A stretch of DNA of 64,000 nucleotides from Anderseniella sp963698275 (lineage in GTDB: Bacteria > Pseudomonadota > Alphaproteobacteria > Rhizobiales > Aestuariivirgaceae). Numbering within the stretch: the stretch's first letter is position 1; every line of letters begins with the position of its first letter. The stretch lies in assembly GCA_963698275.1 (NCBI GenBank), contig CAVOQE010000009.1:186001-250000 (forward strand), read 5' to 3'. Positions 26,036-34,849 of this stretch are shown here, in pieces. Both the position numbers and the translations under genes were made by a program. The notes beneath the pieces are model-generated. The model searched no databases and was not told the DNA's origin. It was given only the letters and a program-made list of their open reading frames with translations.

Positions 26036-27151
26036 ATGACTGATATTTCGAAGGTGGCGAACGCCGTCGCGTCACGCCGCAAGTTCCTGACCGGAGCCGG
26101 TGTTGCAACTGTTGCCGGCCTTGCCGCACCTAGCATCGCCCGCGCGGAACCAAAGGTAATCAAGATGCAGGCCGCATGGGGCGGTGGTATTTTCCTCGAA
26201 AATGCCCAGTCCTACGTCAATCGCGTCAACGCCATGGCCGGCAAGGACCTGAAAATCGACCTTTTACCGGTGAACTCGGTGGTCAAGACCAGCCAGATGC
26301 AGGACGCGGTGCACCGCGGCGTGCTTGATGCAGCCCACTATGTGCCTGCCTACTGGTACTCCAAGTCCAAGGCAGCCTCCCTGTTCGGTACCGGTCCGTG
26401 CTTTGGCTGGTCGTCCCAGGAAGTGCTCGGCTGGATCTATTATGGTGGCGGCCAGGAACTGTTTGACGAACTGATGGGCTCACTTGGCCTGAACGTCGTG
26501 TCGTTCTTCAATTCCGCCATGCCGGCGCAGCCGCTTGGCTGGTTCAAGGAAGAAATCAAGGACGTTGCCCAGTTGAAGGGTCTGAAATATCGCACGGTTG
26601 GCCTGGCTGCCGACGTCCTGCTCGAAATGGGCATGTCGGTTGTGCAGCTCCCCGGTGGTGAAATTCAGCCGGCCATGAAATCCGGCCTGATCGATGCGGC
26701 CGAGTTCAACAACCCGACCTCTGACCGTGACTTCGGCATGCAGGATGTCTCCAAGCACTACCACCTGGCCAGCTTCCATCAGAGCCAGGAGTTCTTTGAG
26801 GTTACCTTCAACAAGCCAATGTTCGAAGGACTTCCGGACGAACTCAAGGCCATCTTGCAGTATGCATCAGAAGCGGAAAGTTCCAACTTCTACTGGAACA
26901 ACACCAAGCGTTATGCAGATGACCTGGTGAAGCTGCGCGACGATCAGGGTGTAAACGTTTACCGTACGCCGGATTCGGTAATGGCAGCCCAGCTTGCAGC
27001 CTGGGATGTAGTTGTAGATCGTATTTCCAAGGAAGAGCCCTTCTTCGCCAAGGTAATTGAATCACAAAAGACATATGCCAAGAACGTGATGAATTACCTC
27101 AACCTGAACCAGCCTGACTACAAGCTGGCATACAAGCACTACTTCGGATAA
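26036..27151 (+). CDS. TRAP transporter solute-binding protein (DctP/TakP-like), operon 1
   Basis: Periplasmic binding protein of 371 residues for a TRAP carboxylate transporter. The N-terminus SRRKFLTGAGVATVAGLAAPSIARA is a twin-arginine signal, so it is probably exported folded. The mature protein has TRAP features: MQAAWGGGIFLENAQSYVNRVNAM, the conserved domain-linking Arg region GLKYRTVGLAADVLLEMGMSVVQLPGGEIQPAMKSGLIDAAEFNNP, and a C-terminal helix. The Tat signal, WGGG motif and long length place it with the TakP/mannitol-chloroaromatic group, which often binds 2-oxo acids as metal complexes. It leads the operon, followed by a stem-loop and the permease genes. Confidence 0.92.
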   Translation: MTDISKVANAVASRRKFLTGAGVATVAGLAAPSIARAEPKVIKMQAAWGGGIFLENAQSYVNRVNAMAGKDLKIDLLPVNSVVKTSQMQDAVHRGVLDAAHYVPAYWYSKSKAASLFGTGPCFGWSSQEVLGWIYYGGGQELFDELMGSLGLNVVSFFNSAMPAQPLGWFKEEIKDVAQLKGLKYRTVGLAADVLLEMGMSVVQLPGGEIQPAMKSGLIDAAEFNNPTSDRDFGMQDVSKHYHLASFHQSQEFFEVTFNKPMFEGLPDELKAILQYASEAESSNFYWNNTKRYADDLVKLRDDQGVNVYRTPDSVMAAQLAAWDVVVDRISKEEPFFAKVIESQKTYAKNVMNYLNLNQPDYKLAYKHYFG

Positions 27152-27159
27152 TCACCGAG

Positions 27160-27192
27160 CCTTCCCGCATCCGGAGCGTTGGTGCGGGAAGG
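27160..27192 (+). promoter_or_regulatory. Hairpin after the solute-binding-protein gene (operon 1)
   Basis: CCTTCCCGCA (27160-27169) and TGCGGGAAGG (27183-27192) form a perfect 10-bp stem with a 13-base loop and no T run, nine bases after the stop. Likely role: 3'-end protection of the binding-protein mRNA and partial attenuation of the permease genes. Confidence 0.7.
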
Positions 27193-27312
27193 TAACATCA
27201 TTCGATATCTACGGAGAGCTGTGCGCTGAATCAGGCTGGTGGGTTCCACTGAACCCATGTCGGCATGGTAGGTGGCTCCCCGAAGTATAATTTATGCCTG
27301 GGGAGGCGAACC

Positions 27313-27888
27313 GTGATAACACTCATTCACGCCATTGAAAGTCTGAGCATCTGGGTCGGCCGCGCCTTTGGGTGGTGCATTCTGATCCTGACGTTCTCGG
27401 TGTCCTACGAAGTGTTCGTGCGTTATGTGCTCAACTCACCGACGGTCTGGGCATTCGACATGATGGTGCAGATGTACGGCGCCCTGTTCCTGATGGCCGG
27501 GCCTTATGCGCTTGCCCAGGACACCCATGTGCGCGGTGATGTCTTGTATCGCCTGCTGCCCGTCAAGACCCAGGCAACGCTGGATTTCATACTCTACGTA
27601 GTGTTCTTCTTCCCCGGCATGCTGGCCCTGTTCTGGTTTGGCGCGGAAATCGCCAAGGACAGCTGGCGTTATCTTGAGGTCAGCTGGAACTCCCCTGCCC
27701 GCATCCAGATCTACTTCTTCAAGACACTCATTCCACTGGCCGGGTTCCTGATGATCATTCAGGGCATCGCGGAGATACTGCGCTGCTGGAAGGCAATGCG
27801 CGAAGGCGTCTGGCTGGAACGGCTTGAAGACGTGCGCGAGACCGAAGACCTGCTCGCCGCTGTGGACCCGGTTGCCGACAAATCCTGA
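27313..27888 (+). CDS. TRAP transporter small permease (DctQ), operon 1
   Basis: A 191-residue four-helix membrane subunit. GTG 27313 is chosen because GGGAGGCG ends three bases before it; an ATG at 27265 is also in frame but has no such site. Helices are visible in ILILTFSVSYEVFVRYVL, the loop SPTVWAFDMMVQMYGALFLMAGPYAL, LDFILYVVFFFPGMLALFWF and FFKTLIPLAGFLMIIQGIAEIL. The pattern of a Trp-containing loop after FVRYV is typical of DctQ proteins. The large permease gene follows 46 bp later. Confidence 0.88.
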   Translation: MITLIHAIESLSIWVGRAFGWCILILTFSVSYEVFVRYVLNSPTVWAFDMMVQMYGALFLMAGPYALAQDTHVRGDVLYRLLPVKTQATLDFILYVVFFFPGMLALFWFGAEIAKDSWRYLEVSWNSPARIQIYFFKTLIPLAGFLMIIQGIAEILRCWKAMREGVWLERLEDVRETEDLLAAVDPVADKS

Positions 27889-27934
27889 ACAATCCCTTTT
27901 TACTCGCGCTGTTGCCGCTGGAGTTCAATAGAAA

Positions 27935-29303
27935 ATGACGAACCCTGAAGTCGCCATCCTCATGCTGTCCCTGTTCATCGTTCTGGTGCTGCTGGGCTTT
28001 CCAATCGCGTTTACCCTGATAGCCATGGGCGTTGGCTTTGGTTATTACGCCTATTACAAAGCCGATGCGATCAGCACGTTCGGCGACTTTTTCCAGAACC
28101 AGATTTTCTACCTGCTGAACCAGAACACCTATTCGGTGATGGAAAACGACACCCTGGTCGCCATACCGCTGTTCCTGTTCATGGGCTATGTGGTCGAACG
28201 CGCCAACATTGTCGGCAAGCTGTTCCACTCACTGCAGATGGCGGCCCGAAACCTGCCCGGCTCCATGGCCATTGCCGCCCTGATCACCTGTGCGGTGTTT
28301 TCCACTGCCACCGGCATTGTCGGCGCGGTTGTCACGCTGATGGGCCTGCTGGCATTTCCGGCCATGGCAAACGCCAATTACAACAAGGAATTTGCTTCCG
28401 GCGTCATCTGTGCCGGCGGCACGCTCGGCATTCTGATCCCGCCGTCCATCATGCTGATCGTGTATGCGGCAATCGCCGAACTGTCTCCGCTCAGGCTCTA
28501 TGCGGCAGCGGTCTTCCCCGGACTGCATGCTGGCCGGGTTCTACATTGTCTATGTGATCATCCGGGTCACCATCAATCCCAGCATTGCACCAAAACCGAA
28601 ACTGGAAGACGTGCCGCCGGCCCGTGAGATTTACCTGAACCTGCTGGTTTCGTTCGTCCCGCTGACCGTGCTGATCATGCTGGTTCTGGGCTCCATTCTG
28701 GGTGGTCTGGCGACACCGGCTGAAGCTGCCGCCATGGGCTCACTCGGTGGCCTGGTACTGGCGCTGATCTACGGCGCGCTCAACTGGTCGATGGTCAAGC
28801 AATCGGTTTACCTCACCGCCAAGGCAACCGCCATGGTATGCTGGCTGTTTGTCGGTTCATGGACGTTTGCATCGGTGTTTTCATATCTCGGCGGCCACGA
28901 CCTGATTGGCCAGTGGGTCGCCTCGTTCGATCTGGCGCCATGGCAGTTCCTGGTGATGGCACAGGCTATCATCTTCGTGTTGGGCTGGCCGCTGGAGTGG
29001 TCGGAAATCGTCATTATTTTCGTACCCATATTCCTGCCTCTGCTCGACCAGTTCGGCGTCAACCCCTACTTCTTCGCCATGCTGGTTGCGCTGAATCTGC
29101 AGACCTCGTTCCTGACCCCGCCCATGGCCATGTCGGCCTATTACCTCAAAGGGGTGCTCAAGGGCCAGATTGAGCTGATGCAGATTTTCCGGGGTATCAT
29201 GCCTTATCTGGGCATCGTGATCTTCACCATGGTCCTGATGTACCAGTTTCCCGGCATCGCCCTGTGGTTCCCTGATTACCTGTTCGGCCCATACCAGAAA
29301 TAA
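27935..29303 (+). pseudogene. TRAP transporter large permease (DctM), operon 1, frameshifted
   Basis: The 12-helix permease is split between two frames. Frame one runs 27935-28627 and is conserved to YAAAVFPG; frame two is conserved from MLAGFYIVYVIIRVT (codon at 28527) to the stop at 29303. One extra base between about 28519 and 28527 (in the sequence CCCCGGACTGCATG) breaks the reading. Joined, the protein would be about 455 residues with normal DctM motifs (CAGGTLGILIPPSIMLIVYA, ATPAEAAAMGSLGGL, TSFLTPPMAMSAYYLKG). Both halves are otherwise intact and the neighbours are whole, so this is either a very recent inactivating mutation or an assembly or base-calling error. Confidence 0.85.
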
Positions 29304-29328
29304 GACCTGAAAGGCCTGAAGCCAGCAT

Positions 29329-30657
29329 ATGTTGTGTCAACTGACAGCCAGTGAAGCCCGGCGGCAAATCGCCGACGGCCTGATCACCTCGCAGCAACTG
29401 GTTGAGGCCTGCCTGGACCGGATTGCTGAAACCGACTCAGGCATTGGCGCATGGGTGCATCTTGATGGCGATACCGCGCTGGCTCAGGCCCGCGACCTGG
29501 ATGACCTGCGCCGCAAGGGCCGGACACTCGGGCCGCTGCATGGCATACCTGTGGGCTTGAAAGACATATTCGATGTCAAGGATATGCCGACCGAATGCGG
29601 CAGCCCCGCCCGCAAGGGCACAATCGCTGAAATCGATTGTCAGGTAACCGCAAAACTGCGCGAGGCAGGGGCGGTCATCATGGGCAAGACGGTCACCACC
29701 GAATTTGCCTTCCTCAACCCGGCTCATACCTCAAACCCGCACAATCACGCCCACACGCCCGGCGGCTCGTCCAGCGGGTCCGCCGCCGCCGTTGCCGCCG
29801 GTCATGTGCCACTGGCCATCGGCAGCCAGACAAACGGCTCAACCGTCAGGCCAGCCTCGTTCTGCGGCATTTTCGGATTCAAGCCCACCCGCGGGATGAT
29901 TTCGCGCACCGGTGTGCTGCAAACCTCCGTCACTCTCGATCAGGTCGGCGTGTTCGGCCGCTCGCTGGCCGATGTCTCACTGCTGGCAGATGCACTATCC
30001 GGTTATGATCCACGCGATCCGGCAAGCCTGCCGCGTCCCCTGCCATCGGCCACAGCAGGCCTTGCCCGCCAGCCGCTGGTGGAGCCTGATCTGGTATGGC
30101 TGGACATGCCGTTCCACGACCGCCTCACCGACGAGGCGCGAAGCGGCCTCGACGACATCCTGGCCGCGCTGGGCGACCGGGTCGAACGTATTGAAGCACC
30201 GAAATCCGTCGCTGCCCTGGTGGATCATCAAAAAACCGTCCACGAGTATGAAATCGCACACCACCTGGCCGATGACTTCGACCGGCACTGGGATATGATC
30301 AGCGACACACTGAAACCCGTTGTGGAACGCGGCCGGGGATACTCGGACACGCAGTACGCTGAAGCGCTCGCAATGGTGGCCGGCGCGGAAGACTATTTCG
30401 AAGAGTTTTTCCACGACTATGACGGGATTATCGCACCGTCTGCTGCCGGAGAAGCGCCATTGAAAACCGACGGCACCGGCGATCCGGTATTCTGCACCGT
30501 CTGGACGACGGCAGGGCTGCCGGCCCTCAACTTGCCGTTACTGTCAGGTTTAGCCGGTTTGCCCATCGGCGTGCAGCTGATAGGCTCAGCCGAACAGGAT
30601 GATCGCCTGATGACCACGGCGCAATGGTTGGTCAGTTCGTTGGCGGCAAGTGAATAA
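29329..30657 (+). CDS. Amidase (amidase signature family)
   Basis: A 442-residue Ser-Ser-Lys hydrolase. The catalytic Lys is in IPVGLKDIFDVKDMPT (about residue 78) and the amidase signature with both Ser is in HTPGGSSSGSAAAVAAGHVPLAIGSQTNGSTVRPASFCG. This family cleaves carboxamides and also includes biuret, allophanate and Glu-tRNA amidases. It is not GatA, because the length and flanking motifs differ and no gatBC is near. It starts 25 bp after the TRAP large permease gene, so the amide or its acid product is probably the TRAP substrate (inference). Confidence 0.85.
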   Translation: MLCQLTASEARRQIADGLITSQQLVEACLDRIAETDSGIGAWVHLDGDTALAQARDLDDLRRKGRTLGPLHGIPVGLKDIFDVKDMPTECGSPARKGTIAEIDCQVTAKLREAGAVIMGKTVTTEFAFLNPAHTSNPHNHAHTPGGSSSGSAAAVAAGHVPLAIGSQTNGSTVRPASFCGIFGFKPTRGMISRTGVLQTSVTLDQVGVFGRSLADVSLLADALSGYDPRDPASLPRPLPSATAGLARQPLVEPDLVWLDMPFHDRLTDEARSGLDDILAALGDRVERIEAPKSVAALVDHQKTVHEYEIAHHLADDFDRHWDMISDTLKPVVERGRGYSDTQYAEALAMVAGAEDYFEEFFHDYDGIIAPSAAGEAPLKTDGTGDPVFCTVWTTAGLPALNLPLLSGLAGLPIGVQLIGSAEQDDRLMTTAQWLVSSLAASE

Positions 30658-30695
30658 ACAGCACCTGAGCGGGTGCGGCACGGAGTGAGACAAAA

Positions 30696-30896
30696 ATGGA
30701 CATGACGAATATCAAAAAAATCACCGGCCTGATCGGCCTGGGTCTCGTGTTCACTTTCATCCTCGGGCTGGCACACAGTATTTCAACCGGGTTTGCCGGG
30801 TTTTGGGGCGGCCTGCCGTTCTGGATAATTGCCATCTCGGTGCTTTCGATGGTGGCTTACGACTACTGGGACGAATGCATCCGCAAGCGTGAATGA
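30696..30896 (+). CDS. Small two-helix membrane protein
   Basis: A 66-residue protein with two predicted membrane helices (GLIGLGLVFTFILGLAHSI and LPFWIIAISVLSMVAYDYW) joined by a Gly-rich loop, and a charged end (DECIRKRE). CACGGAGTGAG lies upstream of the ATG. It sits between the amidase and a 2-hydroxyacid dehydrogenase on the same strand, so it is probably part of the operon. I do not recognise the family. Confidence 0.6.
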   Translation: MDMTNIKKITGLIGLGLVFTFILGLAHSISTGFAGFWGGLPFWIIAISVLSMVAYDYWDECIRKRE

Positions 30897-30927
30897 CGCT
30901 TACCTCATCCAATGAATTGAAACACCC

Positions 30928-31890
30928 ATGTCCAAGCCAACGCTCTGGATCTCCAGAAAACTGTCCGACAACACACAAGCCCGTGCCGTGCGCGATTATG
31001 ACGTCATCCTCAATCATGATGACGTGATTTCCAGCGCCGACGATATTGTCGCCATGAGCGCCAGGGCAGACGCGATCCTGCCGTGCCATTCGGAACTCTT
31101 TAGCGCCGATGTGGTGGCCAGACTGTATGACCGCACAAAAATCATCGCCAATCATTCCGTCGGCGTGGACCATTGCGACCTTGCCGCGTTCAGGCAAAGA
31201 GGCATCGTCGTCACCAACACACCGGACGTGTTGTCTGATGCCACCGCCGAAATTGCCATGTTGCTGATGCTGGGCGCAGCGCGGCGGGCGCCGGAAGGCG
31301 ATCAAATGGTGCGCTCGGGCAACTGGAGATCATGGAGCCCGTCCTTCATGGTCGGAACCCAGGTGTCCGGCAAGCGCGTCGGGATCATCGGTATGGGACG
31401 TGTCGGTCAGGTGATGGCGCAACGTTGCCGCGGCTTTGGCATGGAGGTGCATTACCACAATCGCGCGCGGCTCCCGGCCGAACTGGAACAAGGTGCGACC
31501 TATCATCCGACAATTGAGACCCTGCTGCCCGTATCGGACTTTGTGTCGCTGCACTGTCCCGCAACACCGGACACCACCGGCTTGATGAACGCCGAACGCC
31601 TCGCCTTGCTGCCTGCAGGCGCGATTGTCGTAAACACCGCGCGCGGTGCGCTGATCGTCGAGGACGATCTCGTGGCCGCCATCAGGTCAGGCCACATTGC
31701 AGCAGCCGGGCTGGATTGCTTCGTGACAGAGCCTGGCGGAAATCCTGCATTTGCAGATCATGACAACATTTTCATGCTACCGCACATCGGCAGCGCGACA
31801 CGGGAGACCCGCGATGCCATGGGCTTCAGGGCGCTGGACAACCTGGATGCCTTCTTCGCCGGCAGGGAACCACGTGACCGGCTGGTGTAG
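30928..31890 (+). CDS. D-isomer-specific 2-hydroxyacid dehydrogenase
   Basis: A 320-residue NAD(P)-dependent reductase of 2-oxo acids, glyoxylate/hydroxypyruvate-reductase-like. The Rossmann motif is GKRVGIIGMGRVGQVMAQRCRGFG; the catalytic Arg lies in VNTARGALIVEDDL, the Glu in TEPGGNPAFADHD and the His in LPHIGSATRETRDAMG. Substrate cannot be set; being in the operon of the amidase and TRAP transporter it may reduce an oxo-acid intermediate. A complex inverted repeat follows the gene. Confidence 0.88.
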   Translation: MSKPTLWISRKLSDNTQARAVRDYDVILNHDDVISSADDIVAMSARADAILPCHSELFSADVVARLYDRTKIIANHSVGVDHCDLAAFRQRGIVVTNTPDVLSDATAEIAMLLMLGAARRAPEGDQMVRSGNWRSWSPSFMVGTQVSGKRVGIIGMGRVGQVMAQRCRGFGMEVHYHNRARLPAELEQGATYHPTIETLLPVSDFVSLHCPATPDTTGLMNAERLALLPAGAIVVNTARGALIVEDDLVAAIRSGHIAAAGLDCFVTEPGGNPAFADHDNIFMLPHIGSATRETRDAMGFRALDNLDAFFAGREPRDRLV

Positions 31891-31897
31891 GTGTCTC

Positions 31898-31937
31898 AGG
31901 GTCCGTCACCGTGGACCCTCGGGACAAGCCCGAGGGT
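31898..31937. repeat. Overlapping inverted repeats downstream of the hydroxyacid dehydrogenase gene
   Basis: AGGGTCC/GGACCCT (31898-31904 with 31913-31919) and ACCCTCGGG/CCCGAGGGT (31915-31923 with 31929-31937) share the middle arm, so only one can form at a time. The second has a 9-bp stem and a 5-base loop. There is no T run. Such CCCTCGGG-containing palindromes resemble dispersed intergenic repeats of Rhizobiales; further right, GAGAACGGCCCGA occurs twice (near 31983 and 32032). No gene is seen in the rest of the 195-bp gap. Confidence 0.6.
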
Positions 31938-32085
31938 GAAAATATTGAGATGAAGTAACGTTCAACGGTTGTTCGTGGGCGGAGAACGGCCCGAGCGAAG
32001 CGAGGACAAGCTGTTCGACCAGCAAAGAAGCGAGAACGGCCCGATATGCCGAATTGACGACCGGCATTATGAGGCCTGAAGCCCG

Positions 32086-32988
32086 CTACTTATCGAACTT
32101 GATACCGTTCAGTTCACCAATCACATCGGACATCATCGGCATGTGGCGCTCGCCGTCACCCTTGGCGACCGCCATGGCATAGGACTGTTTCACCGCCGGC
32201 GCGACAATGGCTGCCATGCCGGATGCCTCGATCATGTTGTTGAAATAGCGCTGGTCCTTGAGGCAGTTGCGGATGGCAAACTCGTGCGCCTTGGGATCGC
32301 GCCCGATAACCCACTTGCTCATGTTCTCGAAATTGCCGCAGTACATGCCGCCGGCCTTCACCACATCATAGAGCGTCTGCTGGTCAACACCGGTTTTGGT
32401 ACACGCCGTATAGGCTTCCGCCCACACGGCAGAATATGACATGGCAATAAAGTTGTTGATCAGCTTGATCTTGTGCCCGTTGCCCAATGGGCCGACATGA
32501 ATGATGTTTTCAGCCCATGTCTCGATCAGCGGGCGAAGCTCCTTAAGGGTCTTTGCATCAGAGCCGACGAAGGTGTTCAGGCGGCCTTCTTCAGCTTCCT
32601 TCGGTGTGCGCCCGAGCGGGGCATCGATCAGCTTGACGCCGATTGCCTTCAGCTCCGCTGCCAGTTCCAGTGTCGAGGTCGGGTCAGACGTTGACGTGTC
32701 AACCACAATGGTTCCCTTTGCAGCACCTGCGGCGATGCCGGACTTGCCGCGAACCAGCTCTTCAACCTGTGCCGATGACGAAACACAAAGAAAAATCACA
32801 TCGCTTGCCTTGGCCAGTGCAGCAGCTGTCTTCGCTTCCGTCGCGCCGCGCTTGACCAGATCGGCAACCGGCTTGCGGTTCTTGTGCCCCATGATTGTCA
32901 GCTCATAGCCGGATTTGAGGATATTCTTGGCCATGCCGTGGCCCATCAGGCCGACGCCGATAAATCCAACGCGTGGTTTGGTGCTCAT
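32086..32988 (-). CDS. HIBADH-family NAD(P)-dependent dehydrogenase
   Basis: A 300-residue beta-hydroxyacid dehydrogenase of the 3-hydroxyisobutyrate/tartronate semialdehyde reductase family. The Rossmann motif is VGFIGVGLMGHGMAKNIL; the substrate loop DAPLGRTPKEAEEGRL replaces the usual DAPVSGG, and the catalytic Lys is in GNGHKIKLINNFIAM. The altered substrate loop means the usual substrates should not be assumed. Its start overlaps the gluconokinase gene by four bases (ATGA) and it is the last gene of the regulator-gnd-gntK operon, so a sugar-acid derivative is the most likely substrate. Confidence 0.88.
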   Translation of the reverse strand: MSTKPRVGFIGVGLMGHGMAKNILKSGYELTIMGHKNRKPVADLVKRGATEAKTAAALAKASDVIFLCVSSSAQVEELVRGKSGIAAGAAKGTIVVDTSTSDPTSTLELAAELKAIGVKLIDAPLGRTPKEAEEGRLNTFVGSDAKTLKELRPLIETWAENIIHVGPLGNGHKIKLINNFIAMSYSAVWAEAYTACTKTGVDQQTLYDVVKAGGMYCGNFENMSKWVIGRDPKAHEFAIRNCLKDQRYFNNMIEASGMAAIVAPAVKQSYAMAVAKGDGERHMPMMSDVIGELNGIKFDK

Positions 32989-33524
32989 GATTGGGTTTCC
33001 TTTTGTTTGTCTGTTTGACTTGAAGATGAAGGTTGTTTCAGGAACGCAAATGCCCGTTCAACGATGGCGTCCGGTGGTTCGGCAATATCCAGCCTGATGG
33101 CCGTTTCGTCTGCTTCAGGCACCTGCAGTGTGGCAAGCTGGCTGTCCAGCAGGCCGGGCGGCATGAAATGCCCGCGGCGCTCGTTCATGCGGGCCTGCAA
33201 CAAGGACTTGCTGCCGGTCAGGTACACCAGCTTCAGGTCCTGGCCTGCCGTCCGCAACCTGTCACGATAGCTGCGCTTGAGGGCCGAACACGATACCACT
33301 AGGCAGGGTGCGCGCGACAACAATTCGGCAGCCTTTGCTGCTATGGCATCAAGCCACGGTTCACGGTCATCATCGTCAAGCGGAATACCGGCGGCCATTT
33401 TATCCTTGTTGCTGGCAGGATGCAGCTCGTCACCTTCGACAAAGGCGGCATCAAGCCTCTCCGCCAGCTTTTGGCCGATTGTGGTCTTGCCACACCCGCA
33501 TACACCCATCACGACAATGATCAT
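32985..33524 (-). CDS. gntK: Gluconokinase
   Basis: Phosphorylates D-gluconate to 6-phosphogluconate. It is 179 residues, like GntK/IdnK. The P-loop IVVMGVCGCGKTTIGQKLAERL, the FVEGDELHPASNKDKMAAGIPLDDDDREPWLDAI run and the lid residues in CSALKRSYRDRLR are diagnostic (the family writes GDxLHPxxNxxKMxxGxPLxDxDRxPWL). Four-base ATGA overlaps with gnd before it and the dehydrogenase after it show tight translational coupling. Confidence 0.95.
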   Translation of the reverse strand: MIIVVMGVCGCGKTTIGQKLAERLDAAFVEGDELHPASNKDKMAAGIPLDDDDREPWLDAIAAKAAELLSRAPCLVVSCSALKRSYRDRLRTAGQDLKLVYLTGSKSLLQARMNERRGHFMPPGLLDSQLATLQVPEADETAIRLDIAEPPDAIVERAFAFLKQPSSSSQTDKQKETQS

Positions 33525-34849
33525 GTTTCGGCCTCTTGCCAGGGCCCGTGAAATATCTCGCCGGTTTCCCGGTGCTTGAGACCGTGCGCACCAAACCTGT
33601 CGCGCTGCAACTGAACCAGGGCCGTCGGCAATTGATCCACCGCGCAGGAATCCAGATAGGCAAGACTTGCAGACAGCACCGGCACCGGTACGGCTGCCGT
33701 CGAGGCTGCAGCCACAGATTGCCGCAGTCCGTTGGAATGTTCCGATGCCATATCAAACAGGGCCGCAGGATCAGCAAACCTGTCAAGCATGGCCATGCGC
33801 AGAATCGAGCCCTGCCGCCACACTCTTGCAGCCTCTGTCAGCTGAATTTTCCAGTCATACTCCTGGCTTGCCACCGTGAGCAGGTGTGCACCCTGCGCCA
33901 GGGCCAGCGCCACGGCGCACACCAGCGCGTCATGCACGGCTTCGGTTGTGATCCCGGTATCTGTTCCCGGTCTGTTTTCGCGAAGAACCCTCAATACCTC
34001 ATGGGATGAAACCTGGCGCATGGTGACCGCCGCCATGATCGACGGCACCGGCACACCAAGGTTGACGGCTTCACTGATGCACCATCCGCCGGTGCCCTTT
34101 TGCCCTGCGGCATCGTCTACCAGGTCGATCAGCAATGTTCCCGACAGTGCATCACTGGCCTGCAGCACTTCACCGGAAATCTCCATCAGGTATCCGGCCA
34201 GGGGGCCTCGGGACCAGATGTCCAGTTGCCTGCCGGCGGCAAAACTCGTCAGGCCGGCCAGTTCAAGCAATTGCCAGCTTTCGGCGATCGCCTGCATGAT
34301 GGCGTACTCGATCCCGTTGTGAACCATTTTGACGAAGTGTCCCGCTCCGCCTTCGCCGAACCAGCCCAGACAGGGTTTTCCGTCATGCCGGGCTGCCACA
34401 TTGGCCAGCAAAGGTTCCAGCATGATGCGCATTTCAGCGGCGCATCCCAACATCATGGATGGCCCGCTACGCGCACCTTCGGAACCGCCGGATACACCAA
34501 GACCGGCAAAGTTGATGCCCTGCTCGCGGCACGCCAGAACATTCGTCTCAGTGTCCAGGTAGTTTGAATTGCCGCCATCAATGATGATGTCGCCTTTCTC
34601 CAGCAGCCTGATCAGTTGCTCCGTCAACTCAAACACCGGGCGGCCCGACTTGACCATCAGCAGGACAATGCTGGGAACCGGCAAACTGTTCACCAGTGCT
34701 TCCAGCGTGTCGCAAACCTCAATACCCTCAGCGCTCCAGTTGCGCGCCTGCGGCCACGGATCCCAGACAACGCATTGATGACCGGCATCGCGGAAGTTCA
34801 GCGCCAGGTTGCGCCCCATCACGCCCATGCCAATGATCGCCAGTTTCAT
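33521..34849 (-). CDS. gnd: 6-phosphogluconate dehydrogenase, decarboxylating
   Basis: Oxidises 6-phosphogluconate to ribulose 5-phosphate with release of CO2. It is 442 residues, slightly shorter than the common 468. NAD(P) motif IIGMGVMGRNLALNFRDAG; substrate motifs GVSGGSEGARSGPSMM, GAGHFVKMVHNGIEYAIMQ with the catalytic Lys, DAAGQKGTGGW, and a C-terminal LQRDRFGAHGLKHRE. Cofactor choice is uncertain: the residue after strand two is Asp in VVWDPWPQARN, which may favour NAD. It sits in the regulator-gnd-gntK operon. Confidence 0.94.
   Translation of the reverse strand: MKLAIIGMGVMGRNLALNFRDAGHQCVVWDPWPQARNWSAEGIEVCDTLEALVNSLPVPSIVLLMVKSGRPVFELTEQLIRLLEKGDIIIDGGNSNYLDTETNVLACREQGINFAGLGVSGGSEGARSGPSMMLGCAAEMRIMLEPLLANVAARHDGKPCLGWFGEGGAGHFVKMVHNGIEYAIMQAIAESWQLLELAGLTSFAAGRQLDIWSRGPLAGYLMEISGEVLQASDALSGTLLIDLVDDAAGQKGTGGWCISEAVNLGVPVPSIMAAVTMRQVSSHEVLRVLRENRPGTDTGITTEAVHDALVCAVALALAQGAHLLTVASQEYDWKIQLTEAARVWRQGSILRMAMLDRFADPAALFDMASEHSNGLRQSVAAASTAAVPVPVLSASLAYLDSCAVDQLPTALVQLQRDRFGAHGLKHRETGEIFHGPWQEAET

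Noticed and set aside
28510..28530. Programmed frameshift in dctM
   Set aside because: No slippery heptamer, no stimulatory structure recognised, and TRAP permeases are not known to use frameshifting; mutation or sequencing error is simpler.
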